Assembly: GCA_030452275.1 (NCBI GenBank)
Contig: JAKDMR010000116.1
Coordinates: 1 to 6,727, forward strand
Length of the DNA: 6,727 nt
Source of the DNA: Candidatus Nitrosocosmicus sp.
GTDB taxonomy: Archaea; Thermoproteota; Nitrososphaeria; Nitrososphaerales; Nitrososphaeraceae
Reading direction: 5' to 3'
Part shown: in pieces, positions 1 through 5,810 of the stretch
Numbering within the stretch: position 1 is the stretch's first letter
Layout: the number at the start of each line of letters is the position of its first letter
The notes under the pieces: generated by a model
What the model saw: the letters and a program-made list of their open reading frames with translations, nothing else
The model's database searches: none
What the model was told of the DNA's origin: nothing
Made by a program: the position numbers and the translations under genes

Positions 1-513
1 TACTTTTGTAGAATATTATTCTGTTTCATTTATTATTTGGGCCCAAATTATTATATTGTTGAATATTTGTATATAGTGAACTTGTTATCTTGACAATTTT
101 GTGACTTTAGTAAATCTCAATAACTTTAGAATAATATTCCTGGAATTCCTGCTCTATATCGATAAATCAAAACATACTATCACGAAGTAGCAGCTAATTC
201 AATAGAACAAGAATCAAGAATGTTAAAATGATCACCGGTTTTATTTGAAGGGGATTAATATGGATACTGGACTAGTGACTCTTCAATAGGTGTATCTTGG
301 AAATGAGTAGTCTTATTAACTTGTGAGTTTATTCATCATACTCACTTATACTTTATGTTGATTTTCTTACTTTAATTGATTGCCCCAAAAGATGCTACAA
401 AATAGCCTTTTGCTCATCAAAGATTACAACAAGTATGAAGTTTTGAATAACAAGAGATTAGGGGACAGAATCAAGTCAACTATAAATAAATAATTTGTTT
501 TAAATAATTTAGC
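1..513. other. Gene-free 5' flank with several short palindromes
   Basis: I see no credible coding region here on either strand; the reading frames are short and interrupted. It is AT-rich and holds several small perfect palindromes: AGAATA-T-TATTCT at 10-22, the 14-bp ATTTGGGCCCAAAT at 35-48, GAATA-A-TATTC at 129-139, and GGAATTCC at 142-149. The last 35 bases carry the promoter of the downstream oxidoreductase. No tRNA-like or rRNA-like sequence was recognised. Confidence 0.6.
481..490 (+). promoter_or_regulatory. TATA box of the NmrA-like gene
   Basis: The sequence TATAAATAAA is centred about 28 nt before the ATG at 514. Archaeal transcription usually starts about 25 nt downstream of the TATA centre, so the mRNA should begin within a few bases of the start codon and be leaderless or nearly so. 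No purine-rich ribosome binding site precedes the ATG, which fits. A second AT-rich stretch (TTTAAATAATTT, around 499-510) lies too close to the ATG to serve as its TATA box. Confidence 0.6.
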
Positions 514-1398
514 ATGACCGAAACGATTCTAGTAATTGGTGCTACAGGGACATTAGGGAGTGAAGTTGTAAAACAGTTATCTAATGATTCGACTAACCCT
601 TTAATTAGAGCAGCTGTTCATTCAATTGAAAATGCAAAAAAGATAGACTTTCCAGGTGTAGATCTGATTCAAATTGACTATAACGAACCCGATACTTTGA
701 CTAAAGCTTTTAGTGGAGTTGATAGACTTTTTCTTCTAACCCATCCTTCTCCTAATACTGTTGAACAAGAGTTCAATATGATCAAAGAAGCAAAGAAAGT
801 AGGAGTCAAACATATAGTGAAACAATCAGTAATGGGGGCAGACGATGACAATTCAGAAGTAGAATTGATTCGCCTTCACCGTGAAGCAGAAAAACTTGTA
901 GAAGAATCAGGGGTTGAGTATACCTTTCTTCGACCAAATGAATTTATGCAGAATTTTATAACTTTTCACGGTCCTGTAATTAAGAACACTAATGCTTTCT
1001 ACTTACCAATGGGAAACGCAGAGGTGAGTATAGTTGATGTTCGTGATATTGCAGCAGTTGCAGTCAAAGCACTAACTAAAAAAGATCTGGAGAATGTCAG
1101 TAACAAGGCATTTACAATAACCGGACCAAATGCTTTATCATATAATAAAATTGCGGAACTACTGTCTACTGCTACTAATAAAAAGATTGAATATATTAAC
1201 ATATCAGAAGAAGATGCTAGGTCCGGAATGAAAGAAGCTGGTATGAATGATTGGCTCATAAATGCAATATTGGAGCTAAATGGATACTTTAGGGAAGGAC
1301 ATGCCTCACAAGTTACATCCATCGTTGAAGACATAACTGGGAAGAGTGCAAAAACTTTTGATGAATTTGCGAGAAATTATGTAGATTCCTTTAGATAA
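514..1398 (+). CDS. NmrA-like NAD(P)-binding oxidoreductase (atypical SDR)
   Basis: This 294-aa protein is an atypical short-chain dehydrogenase of the NmrA/HSCARG type, a cytoplasmic Rossmann-fold protein that binds NAD(P)H and acts as an oxidoreductase or redox sensor. Seen directly: the nucleotide-binding glycine motif GATGTLG at residues 9-15 after a short beta strand; the segment HREAEK at 122-127 followed by SGVEYTFLRPNEFMQNF at about 132-148, a hallmark of this group; and the VDVRDIA motif at 174-180. The classical SDR Tyr-x-x-x-Lys pair is not evident, as expected for NmrA-type members. The length is normal for the family. The ATG at 514 sits just downstream of a TATA box and starts at the first beta strand, so the start is secure. 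The gene stands alone; its last 8 nt overlap the convergent DUF72 remnant. The substrate cannot be inferred; azoreductase- or quinone-reductase-like activity is possible. The family is sure, the specific function is not. Confidence 0.93.
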   Translation: MTETILVIGATGTLGSEVVKQLSNDSTNPLIRAAVHSIENAKKIDFPGVDLIQIDYNEPDTLTKAFSGVDRLFLLTHPSPNTVEQEFNMIKEAKKVGVKHIVKQSVMGADDDNSEVELIRLHREAEKLVEESGVEYTFLRPNEFMQNFITFHGPVIKNTNAFYLPMGNAEVSIVDVRDIAAVAVKALTKKDLENVSNKAFTITGPNALSYNKIAELLSTATNKKIEYINISEEDARSGMKEAGMNDWLINAILELNGYFREGHASQVTSIVEDITGKSAKTFDEFARNYVDSFR

Positions 1399-1651
1399 CA
1401 TCTGCTAATTTCTTTTCATGAGTGATTACTTTGGGAAATTTTAGTGAAAATATGGAGTCCTCAGGAGTTTTGTCTTTTTATCTTCTAACAGTGGACCTTG
1501 ATGGAATGTGATAATAGGTAGAATCAACTTCGACGAACTTGAAGTATTTTGAATAATATTCCAAGTAGTTTTTATTATTAATGTCCTTTGGATAAAAGTT
1601 GCCCTTCCATCCTTCATAGCTCCATCCAGAGTAACCTAAATAAAAGGTCAT
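1391..1651 (-). pseudogene. DUF72 (YecE-family) gene remnant, nonsense-interrupted and truncated
   Basis: The ATG at 1651 opens a reading frame that begins MTFYLGYSGWSYEGW and continues with FYPK, YLEYYSKYF and VEVDSTYYHIPS. This is the characteristic N-terminus of DUF72/YecE-family TIM-barrel-like proteins, which are usually about 230-260 aa. After 57 codons a TAA stop (1478-1480) occurs where the family normally has Trp. Reading on in the same frame, the next 28 codons are still clearly DUF72, with KTPED followed by FSLKFPKVITHEKKL. The similarity then ends at a second stop at 1391-1393, exactly where the convergent oxidoreductase gene ends. The gene therefore has an in-frame nonsense codon and has also lost roughly its C-terminal two thirds. 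The upstream alternative start at 1669 would add six residues not typical of the family. The biochemical role of DUF72 is not well established, and this copy is almost certainly inactive. Confidence 0.85.
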
Positions 1652-1700
1652 TTCTAAACTTCCTATCAAATTAGATTTTAATGTTATTTAGATATCTCTA

Positions 1701-2033
1701 ATGGGTCCAAAATCCTTTTGTCTTACTAATCTCTTCAAAGTAATTATGTATCTATATATCGACCCTTCTGACGATTCTTTTCTGCAAAATGATGAAATAT
1801 ATCAAAGAATAATAAAACAACTAAATCCTCTCATATCGAATCTAAAATCAGGAGAGGGTAAACAAGTAGTGTTAAAAATGATATCGGAATGTTACCACAA
1901 ATATCATAAATCAATCAAGACTAGATCACAAAGCTATACTGAACTAATGCTCTCAGCTATAATGGCGTTACTGGTAGAGCAGAATAGGGAGATTGAAAGT
2001 ATGGAAAGATTGGCAAAGACCAGACCACGATAA
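1701..2033 (+). CDS. Hypothetical small protein, predicted helical
   Basis: I do not recognise this 110-codon protein. From residue 16 onward it reads as a compact, mostly alpha-helical, charged cytoplasmic protein: MYLYIDPSDD, then helices around IYQRIIKQLNPLISNL, VVLKMISECYHKYHKS and YTELMLSAIMALLVEQ, ending in a basic tail. It has no signal peptide, no metal-binding motif and no convincing membrane span. Two ATG starts are possible. The one at 1701 adds 15 residues of unremarkable composition; the one at 1746 gives a 95-aa protein that begins at the first plausible secondary structure, and I slightly prefer it. The gene is divergent from the DUF72 remnant, so the AT-rich stretch around 1660-1700 may have served both. 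The nuclease gene lies convergent about 120 nt downstream. It is probably a real gene, given the uninterrupted frame and protein-like composition, but its function is unknown. Confidence 0.6.
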   Translation: MGPKSFCLTNLFKVIMYLYIDPSDDSFLQNDEIYQRIIKQLNPLISNLKSGEGKQVVLKMISECYHKYHKSIKTRSQSYTELMLSAIMALLVEQNREIESMERLAKTRPR

Positions 2034-2157
2034 TTTCTAGAATAGTGGAGATGCAAAAGCCCAAAGTATTTAAAAATGCGATAATTCAATTGGGATTTCT
2101 TATTTTGGTCGAGCTATACTGATAATTGAAGAGATAAAATAGTGTTTATTGGTATTA

Positions 2158-2901
2158 TCAACTGCAACCATTATTTTGCGCCCAATTCATTTCTGAAAAC
2201 TCGCTACTCTCGCAATATTCATCAAATATCTGTGCATAACCTCTTTCAATTAATATTTGATTTAGCAGTAACTCTTCATCTCCACAATAAACAAGACCAA
2301 TCATTCTACCATAACTATCTGCTTTCTGTCCATCATCTTCGTCAACTATCACCTTTGTACCAACCCCGCAAATTTGACCAACGAAATCCTTCGCCTGTTG
2401 GTAGCCTTGTTCGTCTTGTTCTGGTGTATTGATTAACGTTAGCCTAATCCTAATTTCTTCATCAACATCAACTGTATCCCCATCGACCACATTAGAAATG
2501 GTTCCAGTGAAACAATTTGCACTTCCAGAACACAGATCAGATGCTGATATCTGATTTTTGTTGACCAATGTAGTTTCTGTAATTTGTTCGCTATTCTCAT
2601 CATTACTATCATCGTCATCATTTTCACCTCTTCCATTATCGTCATCATTCCTATTATCATCCTCTTCATCATTTAGTGAATTTCTATTCGAATTTTGGTC
2701 ATCATCTTCATCTTCATCGTTACTACTAGAACATTCGTCATCATATCCTAAATCACCACAAACATAACTTCCATCATCCGAAGGACAGCTGTGCCATCTA
2801 TGACAACCATCCCTATGTCCTTCACTATATACAACAATTATTGGTGAAGATAACAATACCGAGACTATTATACCGATAATCACAAACTTACTAATTTGCA
2901 A
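2158..2901 (-). CDS. Secreted thermonuclease (SNase-like) with Cys-rich head and acidic linker
   Basis: This 247-aa protein has three parts. Residues 1-26 form an export signal: a short basic start, then the hydrophobic run FVIIGIIVSVLLSS. Residues 30-57 are a small Cys-rich module with GCHRWHSCPSD and YVCGDLGY (Cys 33, 39, 48, 57). Residues 58-107 are an Asp/Glu/Asn/Ser-rich spacer. Residues 125-247 are a staphylococcal-nuclease domain that would cut DNA or RNA in a Ca-dependent manner outside the cell. The catalytic signature is present: VDGDT at 139-143, Arg153 in RIRL, Glu161 in INTPE and Arg199 in YGRM. The residue before TPE is Asn158, where the S. aureus enzyme has the calcium ligand Asp40. 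Extra cysteines (124, 130, 178, 206, 230, 246) suggest disulfides. The start codon is TTG; upstream in the same frame there is no ATG before a stop, and a GTG seven codons in is an alternative. DNA damage response, nutrient scavenging and host defence are all possible roles. Confidence 0.88.
   Translation of the reverse strand: MQISKFVIIGIIVSVLLSSPIIVVYSEGHRDGCHRWHSCPSDDGSYVCGDLGYDDECSSSNDEDEDDDQNSNRNSLNDEEDDNRNDDDNGRGENDDDDSNDENSEQITETTLVNKNQISASDLCSGSANCFTGTISNVVDGDTVDVDEEIRIRLTLINTPEQDEQGYQQAKDFVGQICGVGTKVIVDEDDGQKADSYGRMIGLVYCGDEELLLNQILIERGYAQIFDEYCESSEFSEMNWAQNNGCS
2582..2735 (-). repeat. Low-complexity acidic tract (GAT/GAC/AAT/GAA codons) in the nuclease gene
   Basis: On the + strand this tract is dense in ATC, TTC and ATT triplets; on the coding strand they read as Asp, Glu and Asn codons with scattered Ser and Arg. 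It encodes about 50 residues of disordered, strongly negative linker between the Cys-rich head and the nuclease domain. The triplets are not a clean tandem repeat, but such tracts change length by slippage, so the linker probably differs between strains. The antisense frame through it gives a spurious Ser-rich open reading frame. Confidence 0.7.
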
Positions 2902-2921
2902 TATTGAAGAGAAAAACCTTG

Positions 2922-2931
2922 GATTTAAAAT
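2922..2931 (-). promoter_or_regulatory. TATA-like element of the nuclease gene
   Basis: On the - strand the stretch reads TTTTAAATCC-like, centred about 25 nt before the TTG start at 2901. A transcript from here would begin at or next to the start codon. The element is nearly palindromic (ATTTAAAAT on the + strand), so it could also fire rightwards toward the candidate RNA at 2985-3225. Confidence 0.4.
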
Positions 2932-2984
2932 GTGTATCCATACTCGAAACTCATAATGTTTGAAAATCGGAATTTAGGGAGTTG

Positions 2985-3225
2985 AAAGCCCAAAGGCCAT
3001 ACAGGCCTTTGGGGCGACGTAGGTAAAGGGTTAATGTTTGACGATAAACTAAGTGAGAAGAAGAACAAGCCTCAGGGTATAACCCCTGAGAGACAAGGAT
3101 TCACCACACGACGACGAGATAGAAGCCTTGCAGTGAATCCTTCAATGCATAAACTTCGTCGAAACCAAGATGACGAGTCGAGGTTTCAGTTCACACACTG
3201 ATACATGTCGGTCAAACATGTGTAA
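2985..3225. ncRNA. Candidate structured non-coding RNA, five consecutive hairpins
   Basis: No protein gene lies here, and by direct count 2981-3220 is 46% G+C against 31% for 3221-3420. In AT-rich archaea a local rise like this usually marks structured RNA. Perfect inverted repeats follow one another: 2989-2998/3004-3013 (10 bp, CCCAAAGGCC), 3071-3077/3084-3090 (7 bp, CTCAGGG), 3095-3104/3133-3142 (10 bp, AAGGATTCAC), 3161-3166/3182-3187 (6 bp, GAAACC) and 3203-3208/3216-3221 (6 bp, ACATGT). The central stem closes a 28-nt loop holding ACGACGACGAGAT, the word that also forms the leaders of the MCM gene and the 113-aa gene. I could not match it to RNase P RNA, SRP RNA, 5S rRNA or tRNA from their conserved motifs. 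The strand is undecided. For the - strand, a TATA-like ATTTATTA around 3247-3254 would place the start near 3225, at the outer hairpin. For the + strand the only upstream TATA-like site is near 2924-2931. A DNA-level role, such as a replication or recombination site, is also possible. Confidence 0.5.
3108..3120 (+). repeat. Shared 13-nt word, copy 1 (loop of the central hairpin)
   Basis: ACGACGACGAGAT reads on the + strand inside the loop of the 10-bp stem 3095-3104/3133-3142. It is identical over 13 nt to the leader of the 113-aa gene and, as GACGACGAGATA at 3110-3121, over 12 nt to the leader of the MCM gene, both of which lie on the other strand. A weaker echo, GATGACGAG, lies at 3169-3177 within the same RNA candidate. 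Confidence 0.75.
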
Positions 3226-3465
3226 TTGTATTTCTACAAACAGAGTAATAAATCTTGAGAAACATGCAAAAGAAGCCCTATATTATTTTCTCATCGTCTA
3301 TCTTAATTTGGCAGTTAAGACCTCATAATAATCAGAAAATGATACTCTCGAGAGGGTTTTCACAATCTAAACTCAATCTGGATCTTCAAATGAAAAGGTA
3401 TAGTCTTGGGATAGATTTTTTGAATTAGAGACAATGCATTATACTATGAAGTAGTAGCGTTACTA
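3226..3465. other. Gene-free spacer downstream of the MCM gene
   Basis: I see no gene here; the DNA is AT-rich (about 31% G+C). It holds a perfect 10-bp palindrome CTCTCGAGAG at 3345-3354 followed by GGTTTT, which could act as a hairpin on either strand. At 3289-3299 it holds a one-mismatch relative of the shared word (AGACGATGAGA on the - strand). A TATA-like ATTTATTA on the - strand around 3247-3254 may drive the candidate RNA to its left. Confidence 0.45.
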
Positions 3466-5766
3466 TTATAAGTACTCTTGCTTCTTCTTTAGGATTATGA
3501 AACTATCCCTTATCTCTGTCTTACCCATTCGTTCAAAATTACCAAGCGCGATATCTACATCCTTTCTAGTTGCTACATTATCTGCCTGACATTCGCTATA
3601 GAAAGTCTGTAAATCTACTCTATCGGTTCCATTTCTTTCAATCATCTCCTCAAGTTTATTCATTACCTTAACATCTACACTAGCCTGAAACGCTGTCTTT
3701 CCACCATTATAATTATTAGGATCAACTTGTCCTGTTTTAGGGTCAAAAGCAACTTTGTAAATCATTTTCTCATGAAGTTCGATTATCTTATCAACATCTG
3801 ACACATCGATTATCTCTTGATTTAGTAATCTGGCTCTAGCAAAACACATTCTACTTATACCCTCTCCTTCTCTTACTCCGATGGGAGCGGGTTTTGTCAT
3901 ATCATTTACATCTGCATCTTTACGCTTACTCCAATAGTAATCTTCAATTCTTTGCATTGCGGCTTCTGTCATTTTAGGGATTACTCCGCAATTTCGGACG
4001 TAAGAGATGTAGGCAGCAAGCAATTCGAATGGTATAAGACCTGAAGTATCTAGTTCGCCATTAACCTGTTTTAGAACATGCCTGATTATGCTTCGGTCTT
4101 TAAATTCATTAGGAATATCTCTGAAAATATATTTCTCATCAAACCTTGATAAAAAGGGAGCTGCAAATTGTCCCAAGTTCTGTGATGCGGACATATCAGG
4201 ATTGTATCGACCGTCGATGGGATTGCCACTAACAATTAGGATAACATTAACGGGAAATGTCTTTAATATGCCTGCTTTACTGATAGTATACTGTTCCTGT
4301 TCTGCTACCTCATAAATTGCAGCTTGATCTTCTGATTTTAAATGTCCTATTTCGTCGATACATAAGATACCATTATTTGCTCTCAGGATGGCCCCGGCTT
4401 CTATCATCCACTTACCTGACTTTTCGTCTCTTGTAGCAGCACCGGTTAGACCTACTTTAGTAGATGAAGTAGCTGAAACAAATATCCCTCTTTTCATAAG
4501 CTTGGCACAGTATTTTAACAACTCTGACTTTCCTACCGAAGGGTCTGAAATAATCATAACATGAATGTTACCTCTTTTATCTATCTTACCGCCTGTAGTA
4601 TTTCGTCCTATGCCCCCTGCTAGAGCATGTAATAGACCTTCCTTTACATCCTCATGACCGTATATTTGGGGGCAAAAAGACCTTATTAAAAGTTCAGACA
4701 GGTCGGGCCTTTTCTGTAACTCCTTAATCTGATCAATCTTTCCTTTAAAGTTACTATGGTCGTCAGCATCATTAACCTCAATATAATTAACTTCGAGAAT
4801 CTTAGGAAATGGAACCCCTCCCGTCCTTGAACGAAAAGCATCCATCTGAACATAATAGTCATTATTTTTGACCTTTGCACTCCACAGCTTCTTACTTTTC
4901 TCGTCGTCAAGGTCAATGCGGGGCAAGCCGGTAACTAAAACGGAATCCCCAATTTCCACCTTGTCAGTAAGGTCTTGATTAACTATACATTTAAGGGACG
5001 CCTGAACTGAAGAAGAGAGAGAATTAGCATCATTAATATCATACAAAGTAAGAATTTGAACGTCCTGAGTTTCAGGCTCAGACATTGTTAATCCCACTTT
5101 ACCACATTTAGAACATTTACTGGTATTGGTAAGAGTTTCCATCTCATAGAAAGCTACAGTATGATTATATCTGCATTCCGGATTATTACAGGTCATTTTC
5201 ATCTTTGTCAAGTCTACAGTGCTTTGAGCAATTGAAACTATCACGCCTTTAAAGGTCTGCAGCCTTGTCATGGAAGCGGCTTTTGCGGCTCTAATTGGTA
5301 TAGCCTTACTAATATCGGGGACAGATAAATCATAATTAAAGTTCTTTATTCTTATTGTTATTGCAGGAATATGTTTACAAATCTGTTCATAATTGACTAC
5401 ATGGAAAGGATCAATGATATTTTCTTGAATATACTCCTTTTGATATAAATATAATAGATATTTTACAGCGTTTTGAGAGGCTTTAATAAATTGATAATAA
5501 CTATTATCTTTCTGTAAAAACCCTTGAAGACCAACAGATAAATCTTTGAAATTGGTAAGAAAGGTCATGTAACCGGTTTCATGGAAATCTTCAAGCATAG
5601 AGGAAAGTTCGTCTAAGTACGGACGTTCTCTATCCTTAGTTTCACAATCAGTTAGGGATTTGCAAATATCTCTTTCTAAATCATCTGGTAAGGCTGAATT
5701 AATTCCTACTTCTTCATAATTATTACCACCAGTCGGTACAGTAAATTCGTCAAATGGATCTTCCAT
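3466..5766 (-). CDS. mcm: Divergent MCM-family replicative DNA helicase
   Basis: A complete 766-aa MCM protein, the AAA+ ring helicase that unwinds DNA at archaeal replication forks. Residues 1-50 are an acidic extension. The N-terminal domain (about 50-330) carries a zinc site with Cys193, Cys198, Cys218 and Cys221. The AAA+ core has Walker A SDPSVGKS at 407-414 (Lys413), Walker B ILCIDEIG at 467-474 (Asp471, Glu472), a presensor hairpin near ISKAGI at 496-500, sensor 1 Asn515 in SGNP, and arginine finger Arg541 in LSRFD. Sensor 2 is most likely Arg632 in PIGVREGEG. Residues 695-760 look like the C-terminal winged helix. All catalytic residues are present, but usual MCM signatures differ: GDPG(T/V)AKS is SDPSVGKS, and IDE(F/M)DKM is IDEIGHL. 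The length exceeds the usual 650-700 aa. I infer a second, mobile-element or virus-type MCM rather than the main chromosomal one. It has its own promoter with a very short leader and no replication neighbours such as GINS. Confidence 0.95.
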   Translation of the reverse strand: MEDPFDEFTVPTGGNNYEEVGINSALPDDLERDICKSLTDCETKDRERPYLDELSSMLEDFHETGYMTFLTNFKDLSVGLQGFLQKDNSYYQFIKASQNAVKYLLYLYQKEYIQENIIDPFHVVNYEQICKHIPAITIRIKNFNYDLSVPDISKAIPIRAAKAASMTRLQTFKGVIVSIAQSTVDLTKMKMTCNNPECRYNHTVAFYEMETLTNTSKCSKCGKVGLTMSEPETQDVQILTLYDINDANSLSSSVQASLKCIVNQDLTDKVEIGDSVLVTGLPRIDLDDEKSKKLWSAKVKNNDYYVQMDAFRSRTGGVPFPKILEVNYIEVNDADDHSNFKGKIDQIKELQKRPDLSELLIRSFCPQIYGHEDVKEGLLHALAGGIGRNTTGGKIDKRGNIHVMIISDPSVGKSELLKYCAKLMKRGIFVSATSSTKVGLTGAATRDEKSGKWMIEAGAILRANNGILCIDEIGHLKSEDQAAIYEVAEQEQYTISKAGILKTFPVNVILIVSGNPIDGRYNPDMSASQNLGQFAAPFLSRFDEKYIFRDIPNEFKDRSIIRHVLKQVNGELDTSGLIPFELLAAYISYVRNCGVIPKMTEAAMQRIEDYYWSKRKDADVNDMTKPAPIGVREGEGISRMCFARARLLNQEIIDVSDVDKIIELHEKMIYKVAFDPKTGQVDPNNYNGGKTAFQASVDVKVMNKLEEMIERNGTDRVDLQTFYSECQADNVATRKDVDIALGNFERMGKTEIRDSFIILKKKQEYL

Positions 5767-5778
5767 TATCTCGTCGTC
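5767..5778 (-). promoter_or_regulatory. Shared word, copy 2: leader of the MCM gene
   Basis: On the coding strand GACGACGAGATA lies immediately before the MCM ATG. The TATA box is centred about 27 nt upstream of the word's first base, so the mRNA most likely begins at or just before this word, and the word makes up nearly the whole 5' leader. It does not resemble a Shine-Dalgarno sequence. It could be a repressor site at the transcription start, an RNA-pairing site or a translational element. Confidence 0.65.
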
Positions 5779-5800
5779 TTTTTAAGGGAATATCTAGACT

Positions 5801-5810
5801 AAATATAAAT
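5801..5810 (-). promoter_or_regulatory. TATA box of the MCM gene
   Basis: The - strand reads ATTTATATTT, a good archaeal TATA box, centred about 39 nt before the ATG. Transcription should start near 5778-5780, giving a leader of about 13 nt that consists almost entirely of the GACGACGAGATA word. Confidence 0.6.

Noticed and set aside
999..1334. 111-codon frame on the - strand inside the NmrA-like gene
   Set aside because: It lies wholly antisense to a secure gene, has a Ser/Ala/Leu-rich composition typical of a shadow frame, and has no family motif.
2142..2432. 96-codon + strand frame opposite the nuclease C-terminus
   Set aside because: Antisense to the conserved nuclease domain; its His- and Leu-rich sequence has no recognisable motif.
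2439..2672. Met-rich 77-codon - strand frame
   Set aside because: A shifted frame of the acidic linker of the nuclease gene, where GAT codons read as ATG.
2558..2767. Ser-rich 69-codon + strand frame
   Set aside because: It is the antisense of the acidic GAT/GAC codon tract; the Ser run is a by-product of that low complexity.
3145..3201. 18-codon reading frame (MHKLRRNQDDESRF...) following the shared word on the + strand
   Set aside because: I considered it as a leader peptide or micro-gene because the word precedes ATGs elsewhere, but it is very short, overlaps the hairpins, and its ATG lies 24 nt beyond the word.
2985..3225. RNase P RNA, SRP RNA, 5S rRNA or tRNA in the hairpin-rich segment
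   Set aside because: I looked for the GGAAAGTCC-type core of RNase P, the GGAA-loop core of SRP RNA, 5S rRNA motifs and a GTTCRANNC T-loop, and found none.
4088..4315. 75-codon + strand frame within the MCM gene
   Set aside because: Antisense to the AAA+ core around the arginine finger and sensor 1, which explains the open frame.
4899..4908. TCTCGTCGTC inside the MCM coding region, resembling the shared word
   Set aside because: Only 10 nt match, and it is explained by Asp-Asp-Glu codons in residues 287-289; no promoter lies near it.
4686..4916. 76-codon - strand frame within the MCM gene
   Set aside because: A shifted frame of the MCM N-terminal domain with no independent start signal.
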